Assembly: GCF_900128905.1 (NCBI RefSeq) | Contig: NZ_FQTV01000014.1 | Coordinates: 43,075 to 107,074, forward strand | Source: Bacteroides luti | GTDB taxonomy: Bacteria; Bacteroidota; Bacteroidia; Bacteroidales; Bacteroidaceae | Length of the DNA stretch: 64,000 nt | Reading direction: 5' to 3' | Shown here: in pieces, positions 19,716 through 28,699 of the stretch | How positions within the stretch are numbered: the stretch's first letter is position 1 | Layout of the letters: each line of letters begins with the position of its first letter | The notes under the pieces: model-generated | Databases searched by the model: none | Told to the model about the DNA's origin: nothing | The model's input: only the letters and a program-made list of their open reading frames with translations | Position numbers and translations under genes: made by a program

Positions 19716-20936
19716 TTATAGTGTTTTAGATCTGTCAACTTTTAAACGATCGGCCATAGCTTTTGCCAGGTTTTCACATTGAGTATAAGTTATATCCTTC
19801 ATACTTTGTTTCATTTCCACAGGATCACCAATTAATTCAAACTTACTCTTTTCTGCAAACTCAGCCATTCTTTTCACAGCAGCGCCAGCCCAGCAAAAAG
19901 ATCCAAAGTATCCCAAATAGCGTCCTTTCATATCTCTCACAAGTATTTTTGAAAGGATTGCTTCTACTTCAGGGAATATCTGGTTGCTGTAAGTAGGACT
20001 TCCGATAATAAGTCCTTTGTATTTAAATATATCCATAAGGATATAAGAAGGATTTGATTTTGAGACATTGTGCATCACAATATTCTTAATGCCACAGGCA
20101 GAAAGTTCTGATGCAATGGTTTCGGCCATCTGTTCGGTATTACCATACATGCTTCCGTAAACAATTACCACTCCTTCATCGGCATCGTAGCGACTTAATT
20201 TATCGTATATACCAACGACTCTTTCTATATTTTCCATCCATACCGGACCATGTGTAGAACAAATTGCGCTGATATGCAATCCTGCTAGTTTTTCGAGTGC
20301 TTTTTGTACCGGAGAACCATACTTTCCTACAATATTGGAATAGTAACGTACCATCTCATCCCAGTATTTATCAATATTCATACGGGAATCGATAAAGCCT
20401 CCGTCTAATGTTCCAAAACAACCAAATCCATCACCCGAGAAGAGAACTCCGTCTGTTTCATCGTAAGTCATCATGGTTTCGGGCCAGTGAACCATTGGTG
20501 TAAGGTAGAATTTAAGTTTATGATGTCCTAAAGCAAGATAATCTCCATCTTTTACCAGATATTGTTCACCGGTAACTCCATAGAAACCTTCAATCATTCC
20601 GAAAGTCTGCTTATTACCTACAATAACAATATCCGGATAGTGCTGTTTTATCAAACGAATAGAACCCGAGTGATCTGGTTCCATGTGATTAATAATCAAA
20701 TAATTGATAGGACGATCACCTATTATATTTTTAATTTTGCGAAGAAAAATCTCAAAATAGCATACATCAACCGTATCAACAAGTGCCACTAATTCATCGT
20801 CAATAAGATAAGAATTATAAGATACACCGTAAGGTAACGGCCACATTCCTTCAAACAACTGTTTGTTTCTGTCATTCACTCCTACATAGTGAACTTTCCC
20901 TTTTATTGTAGTCTTCTGTTGCATATTTGTATCCAT
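19716..20936 (-). CDS. Flavodiiron protein (FprA-type A flavoprotein)
   Basis: The 406 residues comprise an N-terminal metallo-beta-lactamase-like diiron domain with the HxExDH ligand set (LIINHMEPDHSGSI), further ligands in MVHWPETMMTY, SGDGFGCFG and STHGPVW, and a C-terminal flavodoxin domain (VVIVYGSMYGNTEQMAETIA; IIGSPTYSNQIFPEVEAIL). Such proteins reduce O2 to water or NO to N2O and help anaerobes survive brief exposure. No rubredoxin fusion is present. A TATTTTTG box at 20951-20958 (minus) is a possible promoter. Confidence 0.93.
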   Translation of the reverse strand: MDTNMQQKTTIKGKVHYVGVNDRNKQLFEGMWPLPYGVSYNSYLIDDELVALVDTVDVCYFEIFLRKIKNIIGDRPINYLIINHMEPDHSGSIRLIKQHYPDIVIVGNKQTFGMIEGFYGVTGEQYLVKDGDYLALGHHKLKFYLTPMVHWPETMMTYDETDGVLFSGDGFGCFGTLDGGFIDSRMNIDKYWDEMVRYYSNIVGKYGSPVQKALEKLAGLHISAICSTHGPVWMENIERVVGIYDKLSRYDADEGVVIVYGSMYGNTEQMAETIASELSACGIKNIVMHNVSKSNPSYILMDIFKYKGLIIGSPTYSNQIFPEVEAILSKILVRDMKGRYLGYFGSFCWAGAAVKRMAEFAEKSKFELIGDPVEMKQSMKDITYTQCENLAKAMADRLKVDRSKTL

Positions 20937-20969
20937 CTGATAATTTAAAGCAAAAATAATCTTTTTATC

Positions 20970-21887
20970 TTAAAGTACGTATAATTTTCCTTGATAAGCA
21001 TCCCTTTCACGCATTCTTTTTTTTACACGTTCGGTAAACTCGTAATTCTTTAGCCCCCAATCGGGTGCAATAAGTAACTCCTTCGGAGACTGAGAAACAA
21101 AGCGCTCCAGCACCATATCCGGACGAAGTTGTTCCACATAATCTATAACAAGATCTATATATTCATCCACTTCATACAAATGAAATTCTTCCGGATGTTG
21201 TTCAAATTCATGCGCCATCTTTGTTCCGCGAATAAGCTGTAACTGATGAAGCTTTAAAGTTGTAAGTGGCAATTCTGATAATCGGGCAGCCTGACTTACG
21301 ATATCATCATGCGTTTCTCCTGGTAGTCCAAGTATCACATGTCCACCGGTAAGAATACCTCTGGCAGCAGTTCTTTTCACAGCATCAACTGTGTCTGCAT
21401 AAGTATGTCCGCGGTTAATTCTTCGCAGCGTATCATCATTAGTACTTTCAATGCCATATTCTACAAGAAGAAAAGTTCGTTTATTCAATTCTTCAAGGTA
21501 ATCAAGTAAAGCATCCGGCATACAATCAGGACGGGTTCCAATTACCAATCCCACTACCCCATCAACGCTTAACGCATCTTCATATTTCCTTTTCAGTTCT
21601 TCGAGCTCTGAGTAAGTATTTGTATATGCCTGAAAATAGGCCAGATATTTCATTTCCGGATATTTTCGAGAAAAAAAGAGGCGTCCTTCTTCCAACTGCT
21701 CTTTTACTGATTTTTCTGTTTTGCAATATTCCGGATTAAAAGTCTGATTATTACAATAAGTACAGCCCCCTTTGCCTTTTACTCCGTCTCTGTTTGGACA
21801 AGTAAATCCGGCATTAAGCGAAATCTTCTGAACTTTGCAATCAAAATACTTTCTTAGAAAAGTAGAAAAGTCGTTATAAGCAGGCAT
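20970..21887 (-). CDS. TIGR01212-family radical SAM protein (YhcC-like)
   Basis: The 305-residue protein has the family's spaced cysteines CPNRDGVKGKGGCTYCNN, in place of the common CxxxCxxC. Other family motifs are YLAYFQAYTNTYS, VVGLVIGTRPDCMPDALLDYL, LVEYGIESTNDDTLRRINRGHTY and VILGLPGETHDDI. The reaction is unknown. Its -7 box (TAACTTTG, 21916-21923 minus) lies 29 bp upstream. It heads a minus-strand series with the flavodiiron gene and nagB. Confidence 0.9.
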   Translation of the reverse strand: MPAYNDFSTFLRKYFDCKVQKISLNAGFTCPNRDGVKGKGGCTYCNNQTFNPEYCKTEKSVKEQLEEGRLFFSRKYPEMKYLAYFQAYTNTYSELEELKRKYEDALSVDGVVGLVIGTRPDCMPDALLDYLEELNKRTFLLVEYGIESTNDDTLRRINRGHTYADTVDAVKRTAARGILTGGHVILGLPGETHDDIVSQAARLSELPLTTLKLHQLQLIRGTKMAHEFEQHPEEFHLYEVDEYIDLVIDYVEQLRPDMVLERFVSQSPKELLIAPDWGLKNYEFTERVKKRMRERDAYQGKLYVL

Positions 21888-22064
21888 ATAATTCGTTCTG
21901 TTTTATATTTAACCGCAAAGTTAAGTATTTTATTTAAATAAGATTCGCTATTTCTTCATTTACAATAATAATTACCCACTAAGGTCTATTTTGTATTTTC
22001 TCCTTTCGTCTTAATCTATCTTCGGCACTCTTTTTAAATTATAAACCAGCAATTCATATTCTCT

Positions 22065-22152
22065 TGTACAAAAGAATGCATTCTTCTGTACAAAACAATT
22101 AATTCTTTTGTACAGGACAATTATTTGTTTTGTACAAGAAATATATAATATA
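22065..22152. repeat. Four-unit 22-bp array, TGTACA family, copy 1
   Basis: TGTACA occurs at 22065, 22087, 22109 and 22131, exactly 22 bp apart. Each 22-bp unit has an AT-rich, near-palindromic centre (for example AGAATGCATTCT). Copy 2 at 43647 matches unit by unit, with about 76 of 88 positions identical by hand count. The rest of this 729-bp gap (21888-22616) holds the GTGAGGGATG motifs and the DPP4 promoter; I see no gene in it. Confidence 0.75.
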
Positions 22153-22243
22153 TCAGGATATTTCTTGTTTCTCATTTAGTAAGATTATAAAAACATAACG
22201 AGACATATAATAGCTACAAAACAGCTGTTTTTTAAACGAAAGA

Positions 22244-22425
22244 GTGAGAGATGGCCCCAAATAGTGAGGGATGAAGGCTTTTTGTCTTGATCCACCACTT
22301 TATTAACTATTTAATAACTAATGATTTATATTTCGCCCAGTGAGGGATGAGTGAGGGATGAATCTATCAAATCCATAGCATACAACCTAGCAATCAGCTC
22401 TTTAGGATTGCAGGAGTGAGGGATG
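22244..22425. repeat. GTGAGGGATG motif cluster
   Basis: The 10-mer GTGAGGGATG occurs at 22264, 22340, 22351 and 22416, and GTGAGAGATG at 22244. All five are on the plus strand. The copies at 22264, 22340 and 22416 are 76 bp apart, and the pair at 22340/22351 is a direct tandem. Confidence 0.6.
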
Positions 22426-22575
22426 AGAATATTTTTTTTAGAAACATATATAGAAAGCAAAAAAAATAGTCCTGAAAAAGAAAAGTATGCTTACTATCCG
22501 TGGGAAGTTCTTCATCTTGATTATATATAAAATAACTTTTAAGAAATGCTTATGTACAGAATCGATTAAATTGTT

Positions 22576-22583
22576 TACTTTTG
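22576..22583 (+). promoter_or_regulatory. -7 box of the DPP4 gene
   Basis: TACTTTTG matches TAnnTTTG. It overlaps the TTG at 22581 that would extend the open frame, so the translational start must be further down, at ATG 22617. Confidence 0.55.
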
Positions 22584-22616
22584 TGGGGTATAACAGATAA
22601 TCAGATGTATTGCAAC

Positions 22617-24824
22617 ATGAAAAAAATTAATTTACTATTGATATTTTGTGCTCTCTCTTTGGCAATCTACGCCCAGGATAGCAAAGTATTAACATTAAAA
22701 GATGCTGTAACAGGCAAATACAATGGCGAAAGATTAGGCGAACTTGTGCCAATGGCCGACGGAGAACATTACACAATGATGAGTAATGACAGAAAGCGCA
22801 TTGTAAAATATTCATTCAAGACAGGCAAAGAAGTAGAAACGCTATTCGATGTTTCAACAGCACGTGAGTGTACATTCAAAACCTTTGATGGTTATCAGCT
22901 GTCTCCTGATGAAACTAAAATTCTTATTCAGACAGAAACAAAACCTATCTACCGCCGTTCGTTTACAGCTGTTCACTATGTGTACACTATTAAACGTAAT
23001 TTGGTAGAGAAGCTTTCGGACGGAGGTCCTCAACAGGTTCCTACTTTTTCTCCTGATGGAAACATGGTGGCTTTCGTAAGAAACAACAATATCTTCCTGG
23101 TGAAGTTCCTTTATGGCAACAGCGAATCACAAGTTACCACCGATGGAGCATTTGGAAAAATAATCAATGGTGCTCCCGACTGGGTATATGAAGAGGAGTT
23201 TGAGTATAACCGTGCACTGGAATTCTCGCCAGATAACTTAATGATTACTTTTGTTCGCTTTGACGAAACAGCTGTACCTTCTTATTCTTTTCCTTTGTAT
23301 GCCGGACAATTTCCTACTAAAAAAGAGAATGAATATTATCCCGGAAGTTATTCTTATAAATATCCAAAATCGGGACAAACTAACTCTACTGTAACCGTAC
23401 ACTCTTTTGATATAAAATCAAAGGTGATCAGAAAATTAAATATTCCTATCAAGAAGGATGATTATATTCCACGTATCCGTTTTACTAAAGATGCAAGTAA
23501 ACTGGCCGTTATGACACTGAACCGTACTCAAAACCAGTTTGACATGTACTTCGTAAATCCTCGTTCAGGAGTTGCCAAGTTAGTTTTAAGAGACGAAAGT
23601 AAATACTACATTAATGAAAACAACTTTGATAATATTGTTTTCTATGATAATAACTTCAGTTTTCTGAGTGAGAAAGATGGATATAGTCACCTTTACTGGT
23701 ATTCTATTGGAGGAAATCTGGTAAAACAAGTAACAAAAGGTAATTTTGAAGTCAGCAAGTACCACGGTTGGGATCCTGCAACCAATACTTTCTATTATGA
23801 AAGTAACGAAGGCAATCCTCTACGCAAAGCTGTGTATGCAATAGATGCAAAGGGAAGAAAAGATAAACTAACTGAAAAGGAAGGAACAAATAATGCCATC
23901 TTTGGAAGAACAATGAAATACTTTATCAATACTTTCTCAAACCTTACTACTCCACCAACGGTAACTCTGAATGATAATAAAGGAAAAGAACTAGGTGTAC
24001 TTATCAGCAACAGCAAGCTGAAAGAAGAGATCAGCAAAATGGTTTTACCTAAAAAGGAATTCTTCTCTTTCACAACTTCTGCTGGGGTTCAGTTAAACGG
24101 ATGGATGATTAAGCCAGCCGACTTCTCTGAGTCTAAAAAATATCCTGTAATTCTTTATCAATACAGTGGACCTGGTACACAAGAAGTGGCTGATCGCTGG
24201 AACCTGGGTGGAATAAGAAGCGGATTAGGATGGGAAGCTTACATGGCTACTCAAGGATACATAGTTGCATGTGTTGACGGACGAGGAACCGGAGGACGTG
24301 GTGAAGAATTTACTAAATGTACTTATATGAATCTGGGTGTTAAAGAGGCTCAGGATCAGGCTGAAACTGCCAAGTACTTCAATAAACAATCTTATGTTGA
24401 TAACGGAAGAATTGGAATCTGGGGATGGAGCTTTGGTGGATACATGACTATTATGAGCATGAGCGAAGGCAGCAATGTATTCAAGGCAGGAGTTGCCGTA
24501 GCACCGGTAACCGACTGGAAATTCTATGATTCTGTTTACACTGAACGTTTCATGAGAACTCCACAGGAAAATGCAGACGGATATGCAGCTTCTTCAGCAT
24601 TTACACGTGCTGAAAATCTTAGCGGAAAACTTTTGATTGTACACGGTATGGCTGATGACAATGTTCATTTCCAGAATACTGCCGAATATAGTGAACAGTT
24701 AGTACAATCTAACAAACAATTTGATATGCAGGTTTACACGAACCGCAATCATAGCATATACGGAGGAAATACCCGTTATCACTTGTTTACTCGCATTACA
24801 GAATTCTTCAAGAATAATCTGTAA
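22617..24824 (+). CDS. Dipeptidyl peptidase IV, S9 family
   Basis: This 735-residue exopeptidase would remove Xaa-Pro dipeptides from peptide N-termini in the periplasm. MKKINLLLIFCALSLAIYAQ is a signal peptide, which supports ATG 22617. An N-terminal beta-propeller (PDWVYEEEFEYNRALEFSPD carries the Glu pair that binds the substrate amino group) is followed by the alpha/beta hydrolase domain. There the nucleophile is in GRIGIWGWSFGGYMTIM (GWSFGG), the Asp in VHGMADDNVHF and the His in RNHSIYGGN. The gene is alone behind its own promoter. Confidence 0.94.
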   Translation: MKKINLLLIFCALSLAIYAQDSKVLTLKDAVTGKYNGERLGELVPMADGEHYTMMSNDRKRIVKYSFKTGKEVETLFDVSTARECTFKTFDGYQLSPDETKILIQTETKPIYRRSFTAVHYVYTIKRNLVEKLSDGGPQQVPTFSPDGNMVAFVRNNNIFLVKFLYGNSESQVTTDGAFGKIINGAPDWVYEEEFEYNRALEFSPDNLMITFVRFDETAVPSYSFPLYAGQFPTKKENEYYPGSYSYKYPKSGQTNSTVTVHSFDIKSKVIRKLNIPIKKDDYIPRIRFTKDASKLAVMTLNRTQNQFDMYFVNPRSGVAKLVLRDESKYYINENNFDNIVFYDNNFSFLSEKDGYSHLYWYSIGGNLVKQVTKGNFEVSKYHGWDPATNTFYYESNEGNPLRKAVYAIDAKGRKDKLTEKEGTNNAIFGRTMKYFINTFSNLTTPPTVTLNDNKGKELGVLISNSKLKEEISKMVLPKKEFFSFTTSAGVQLNGWMIKPADFSESKKYPVILYQYSGPGTQEVADRWNLGGIRSGLGWEAYMATQGYIVACVDGRGTGGRGEEFTKCTYMNLGVKEAQDQAETAKYFNKQSYVDNGRIGIWGWSFGGYMTIMSMSEGSNVFKAGVAVAPVTDWKFYDSVYTERFMRTPQENADGYAASSAFTRAENLSGKLLIVHGMADDNVHFQNTAEYSEQLVQSNKQFDMQVYTNRNHSIYGGNTRYHLFTRITEFFKNNL

Positions 24825-24865
24825 GCAATATACCGTAAACAAATACTATTAAGAACACAACACAA

Positions 24866-25726
24866 ATGGAAAGAGTAAGAAAGCCGGATTGGCTTAAGAT
24901 AAATATTGGGAGCAACGAGCGCTATACAGATACAAAACGTATTGTAGAGTCTCATAAACTACATACTATTTGTAGTAGCGGACGTTGCCCGAATATGGGT
25001 GAATGCTGGGGTAAAGGAACTGCAACCTTTATGATTTGCGGAGAAATCTGCACCCGTTCCTGTAAGTTTTGTAATACTCTTACAGGAAAACCTCACCCTT
25101 TAAACAGCGATGAGCCGTTACATGTAGCAGAATCTATCAGGTTAATGAAACTCTCTCATGCCGTAATCACTTCAGTAGATAGGGATGACCTTCCCGACTT
25201 AGGTGCTTCGCACTGGGCAAATACTCTATACCAGATAAAACTTCTCAATCCAGAAACTACAACAGAAGTTCTGATTCCCGATTTTCAAGGAAGAACTGAT
25301 CTTATAGAAATGATTATCGCCGCAAAGCCGGATATTATTTCTCACAATATGGAGACTGTTCGACGCATTAGTCCTACCGTTCGCAGTGCAGCCAATTATG
25401 AAACTAGTCTGAAAGTTATTAATCAGATATCTAAAAGTGGCCTTGTTGCAAAATCAGGAATTATGGTTGGTTTGGGAGAATCGCCCTCAGAAGTAGAAGA
25501 ACTTATGGACGATTTATTAGAGAACGGATGCCAGATACTAACCATTGGACAATACCTGCAACCATCACATAAACACTTTCCTGTTGCAGCATATATAACT
25601 CCCGAACAATTTGATATTTATAAAGAAACCGGACTAAAAAAAGGATTCAAACAAGTAGAAAGTGCCCCATTGGTTCGCTCTTCTTATCATGCGGAAAAAC
25701 ATTTAATTAACAAACACAAAAAATAA
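24866..25726 (+). CDS. lipA: Lipoyl synthase
   Basis: LipA inserts two sulfur atoms into octanoyl groups on lipoyl domains. The 286 residues hold both iron-sulfur motifs: the auxiliary cluster CSSGRCPNMGECWGKGTATFM (CX4CX5C) and the radical SAM CTRSCKFCNT (CxxxCxxC). Further signatures are TSVDRDDLPDLGASHW, PDIISHNMETV, GIMVGLGESPSEVEELM, LTIGQYLQPS and the C-terminal PLVRSSYHAEK, in which the conserved RSSY is intact. It lies 41 bp after the DPP4 gene. Confidence 0.97.
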   Translation: MERVRKPDWLKINIGSNERYTDTKRIVESHKLHTICSSGRCPNMGECWGKGTATFMICGEICTRSCKFCNTLTGKPHPLNSDEPLHVAESIRLMKLSHAVITSVDRDDLPDLGASHWANTLYQIKLLNPETTTEVLIPDFQGRTDLIEMIIAAKPDIISHNMETVRRISPTVRSAANYETSLKVINQISKSGLVAKSGIMVGLGESPSEVEELMDDLLENGCQILTIGQYLQPSHKHFPVAAYITPEQFDIYKETGLKKGFKQVESAPLVRSSYHAEKHLINKHKK

Positions 25727-25777
25727 GAACCTATTATACTGAATATTTGTTCTTGTGTATATAATGGAAGAAAACAT

Positions 25778-26911
25778 ATGATAAGAAACTATATTAAAAA
25801 CACGTCCAAATTACTTATAATTAATGGGACTATTGGAGTGTTGCCTATCATATTATGCATGATTCTTAGTGAATTTATTTCAGCTTCAACGGCTATATAT
25901 ATTAGCTCCGCTGTTGGTTTGTTTTTCTCACTACTCATCTACCACTTAATTGGACGTGGAGGTAGTCTGTTACTTCTATTAGCATCTACACTTTTACTTA
26001 TAATATTAGGTATATCTACTTTAATACCCTCTATCAACATACCTCAGGGAATGTTACCTTTTTATATTGAGATTGGAATAATAATTATTGCTTCTGTTAT
26101 ACTTTACGAAAAAAGAAAAATAAAGAAATTGTTTCTTAAAAGAAACAGTTCACATTATGATAAAGACTTAATGTATAGCATTGATTCAGGGGCAATATAT
26201 TCAAGACTGATACAAGTTTTGTGTATACCTCATTTCATTATTACATCCTTGATTATAATCTTTACATCTCCGTTAGGAAAGGTTACAGATTTAATTCTGC
26301 TCCATATACTACCTCCTGCAATTCTTTTTATTGCAATTATTATTAGTCAAATTGGTCTTACACTCCTTCTTTCTTTATCATCAAAGATTGAAAAGATTCC
26401 TATATTAAACGAAAAAGGTGAAGTTGTAGACAAGAAATATAGCTTCGAAAAACATTATTATAAGAATATGTATATCAATCCGGTTATCCGAATTGCAGTT
26501 ATATCTAACGGACTATTGTTTCTTAGCAGAAGATCTGAAAATGCCAATTTTAATCCTGATAAGATTGATCTTCCCATGGAAAGCTACTTACGATACGAAG
26601 AAAACCTGGAAGAAGGGGTGAATCGTACTATGAGAAGATTTTTTCCTAATGAAGATAAACTGGAACCAAGATTCAGTATTAAATATAGGTTTAAAACAGA
26701 AGAGACCAATCGCCTTATTTATCTATACATTCTCTACATTGAGGATGATAAATTGCTTTGTACTCCCAAATTCAGAGATGGAAAATTATGGACTTTCCAG
26801 CAAATTGAAACAAACCTTGATAAAAACTTCTTCGGAGAATGTTTTGAAAAAGAGTACGACCAGTTAAAAGAAGCCGCACTTATAAGCGAAGAATACAAGA
26901 AAATCAATTAA
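25778..26911 (+). CDS. Membrane protein with a possible degenerate NUDIX-like domain
   Basis: I do not recognise this 377-residue protein as a named family. Residues 1-215 contain about six hydrophobic helices (for example LLIINGTIGVLPIILCMIL and SLLLLLASTLLLIILGISTL) around a basic loop (EKRKIKKLFLKRNS). The C-terminal ~160 residues are soluble and read like a worn NUDIX fold: LLFLSRRSENANFNPDKIDLP, then ENLEEGVNRTMRRFF where a NUDIX box would have REUxEExG. The catalytic glutamates are missing, so hydrolysis is unlikely. It converges on the RsmI-like gene with 16 bp between stops. Confidence 0.65.
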   Translation: MIRNYIKNTSKLLIINGTIGVLPIILCMILSEFISASTAIYISSAVGLFFSLLIYHLIGRGGSLLLLLASTLLLIILGISTLIPSINIPQGMLPFYIEIGIIIIASVILYEKRKIKKLFLKRNSSHYDKDLMYSIDSGAIYSRLIQVLCIPHFIITSLIIIFTSPLGKVTDLILLHILPPAILFIAIIISQIGLTLLLSLSSKIEKIPILNEKGEVVDKKYSFEKHYYKNMYINPVIRIAVISNGLLFLSRRSENANFNPDKIDLPMESYLRYEENLEEGVNRTMRRFFPNEDKLEPRFSIKYRFKTEETNRLIYLYILYIEDDKLLCTPKFRDGKLWTFQQIETNLDKNFFGECFEKEYDQLKEAALISEEYKKIN

Positions 26912-26927
26912 TAACCAGACTTCTTTC

Positions 26928-27632
26928 TTACTTATACAACAAGAATATACAAGGAATCTTTGTCAGATCAGGCAATTTACCCTGCCACTCTTTTACAGTT
27001 TTCGTTTTTATGAATTCTCCTTCGCATGTAATGTCTGCAGCAATACATAATTTAGTCTGAGGACGACAATTGTGTAATATATCTTCTGCCATCTTGTTAT
27101 TTCTATATGGAGTTTCAATAAACAGCTGCGTTTGATTCTCTGAATAGATACGCGACTCCAAATGTTTTATAGTCTTCACTCTTTCAGAAGGATCAATTGG
27201 TAAATAGCCATGGAAAGCAAAACTTTGTCCGTTGAAACCAGAAGCCATTACAGAAAGAATAATAGATGATGGACCAACTAATGGAACAACTTTAAGATTC
27301 TTTCGCTGAGCCATAGCAACGACATCAGCTCCGGGATCGGCAACAGCAGGACATCCAGCTTCGGATATAACTCCCATTGGGGAACCGGCAATTAATGGTT
27401 TCAGATAACCAGAAATTTCTTCTGCAGATGTATGCTTGTTCAAAGGATAGAAAGTTAGAGTATCTATATCAATCTCTTTATCTACTTTCTTGAGAAAACG
27501 ACGAGCAGAACGTACATCTTCGACAATAAAATGCTTTATCTGAACAATTATCTCTTTATTATAAGGTGGTAATACTGAATCAATAGATGTTTCACCCAAA
27601 GTAACGGGCAAAAGATATAATGCAACTTCCAT
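26928..27632 (-). CDS. RsmI-like SAM-dependent methyltransferase
   Basis: The 234-residue protein is a tetrapyrrole-methylase-fold enzyme: MGVISEAGCPAVADPGADVVAMA, VPLVGPSSIILSVMASGFNGQSFAFHGYLP and FIETPYRNNKMAEDIL. These are the motifs of RsmI, which methylates the 2'-O of C1402 in 16S rRNA. The usual N-terminal GNLxD of RsmI is replaced by LLPVTLGETSIDSVLP, so it is a divergent member and may have another target. It is followed on the same strand by no gene and preceded by the GldB-like gene 12 bp away. Confidence 0.83.
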   Translation of the reverse strand: MEVALYLLPVTLGETSIDSVLPPYNKEIIVQIKHFIVEDVRSARRFLKKVDKEIDIDTLTFYPLNKHTSAEEISGYLKPLIAGSPMGVISEAGCPAVADPGADVVAMAQRKNLKVVPLVGPSSIILSVMASGFNGQSFAFHGYLPIDPSERVKTIKHLESRIYSENQTQLFIETPYRNNKMAEDILHNCRPQTKLCIAADITCEGEFIKTKTVKEWQGKLPDLTKIPCIFLLYK

Positions 27633-27644
27633 TATTATTTTATA

Positions 27645-28643
27645 TTACGGGTTAAATCTTGCTTCAGCAAGCATTTTGGAATAGTCGGTCATTTCCAATA
27701 AATCCTTTATGGTGGTTTCCTTATGATTTTTCATATAAGAATCTACAATCTGCATTCCCATCCAAACACCAACCATCATTGGAGACTGATCACCGAAAAA
27801 AGCAGTGTTAGGTGCCGGCTTCAAGTATTTACGCTGAACCATAGGATCTGTACTATAAAGGTGTCCGTTCTGCATCATGTACTCCCATATCTTAAACCGG
27901 TTATATTCACACCATTCTTCTTCTTCTTTGGTATAACCTAGCTCTTCTCCAAAAGTTTTATAATTAAGAATTTCAGAAACAATATATTCCAATTTCCCTC
28001 TGTGAAGCATTCTGTCAATAAGGCGTCCTCTATCTTCAGGATAAGGATATTCACTTAACAGATAAAAATTGAAACAATCCGGCAAAATTCTCTCCGGCTT
28101 CATGCTCTTTCTTTGATAATCGTAAAAGAAACGTTTATATAAAGGATAATCTTCTCCCATATATTTATCAATGCTAAAGCCCAAAATGCTATCTCCCACA
28201 ACAACCGATTCGTTGAGAGCAGATATCTGAGAATAAATATGGGGAATCTTGAGCGAAGGAACTTCTTTTTTTAATCTTTGGAATCCTTTGGTGAATTTCT
28301 TTTCTAAACGACTCATATTGCTATACTTTGCAAGTGCATCGGCCGTTAGTTTGCGTAAAGTTGAATCAGAATAAAAGACCTTTAACTTCTCGTTAATTTT
28401 ATCATCATTAACTTGTCCAAGCCTCAAAACATCTTCTATAAGATACTTTGTAGCCAGAAGATATTCTGTATTCATTTTCTGAAGAGCAGAAAAACTATTA
28501 AATTCTACATACTCATTCAGTAGTTTATCATAACGAGCTATTTCTATTCTTTCATCAACAGCATCGCTATCTTTTTTATCTGCAACAAATTTGCAGGAAA
28601 AAAAGACCAGGCAAGTAAGAAAGAAGAATAGAAATTTTCTCAT
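27645..28643 (-). CDS. gldB: GldB-like lipoprotein
   Basis: This 332-residue precursor begins MRKFLFFFLTCLVFFSCKF, a lipoprotein signal with the acylated Cys at residue 17. The body matches GldB: DYPLYKRFFYDYQRKSMKPERILPDCFNFYLLSEYPYP and the C-terminal GVWMGMQIVDSYMKNH. GldB is required for gliding in Flavobacterium, but homologues are kept in non-gliding Bacteroidales, where their role is unknown. The longer frame to 28661 needs a TTG inside a hairpin, so ATG 28643 is chosen. Confidence 0.8.
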   Translation of the reverse strand: MRKFLFFFLTCLVFFSCKFVADKKDSDAVDERIEIARYDKLLNEYVEFNSFSALQKMNTEYLLATKYLIEDVLRLGQVNDDKINEKLKVFYSDSTLRKLTADALAKYSNMSRLEKKFTKGFQRLKKEVPSLKIPHIYSQISALNESVVVGDSILGFSIDKYMGEDYPLYKRFFYDYQRKSMKPERILPDCFNFYLLSEYPYPEDRGRLIDRMLHRGKLEYIVSEILNYKTFGEELGYTKEEEEWCEYNRFKIWEYMMQNGHLYSTDPMVQRKYLKPAPNTAFFGDQSPMMVGVWMGMQIVDSYMKNHKETTIKDLLEMTDYSKMLAEARFNP

Positions 28644-28659
28644 TACTAAGTTATTTAGC

Positions 28660-28694
28660 AATGAGCAGTGAAAAATTACTTTTCACTGCTCATT
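28660..28694 (-). terminator. Stem-loop between fabI and gldB
   Basis: Perfect 15-bp arms AATGAGCAGTGAAAA and TTTTCACTGCTCATT flank a 5-base loop. On the minus strand there is no T run after it, so it may be a partial terminator or an RNA processing or stability element between the two genes. Confidence 0.6.
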
Positions 28695-28699
28695 TTCAT

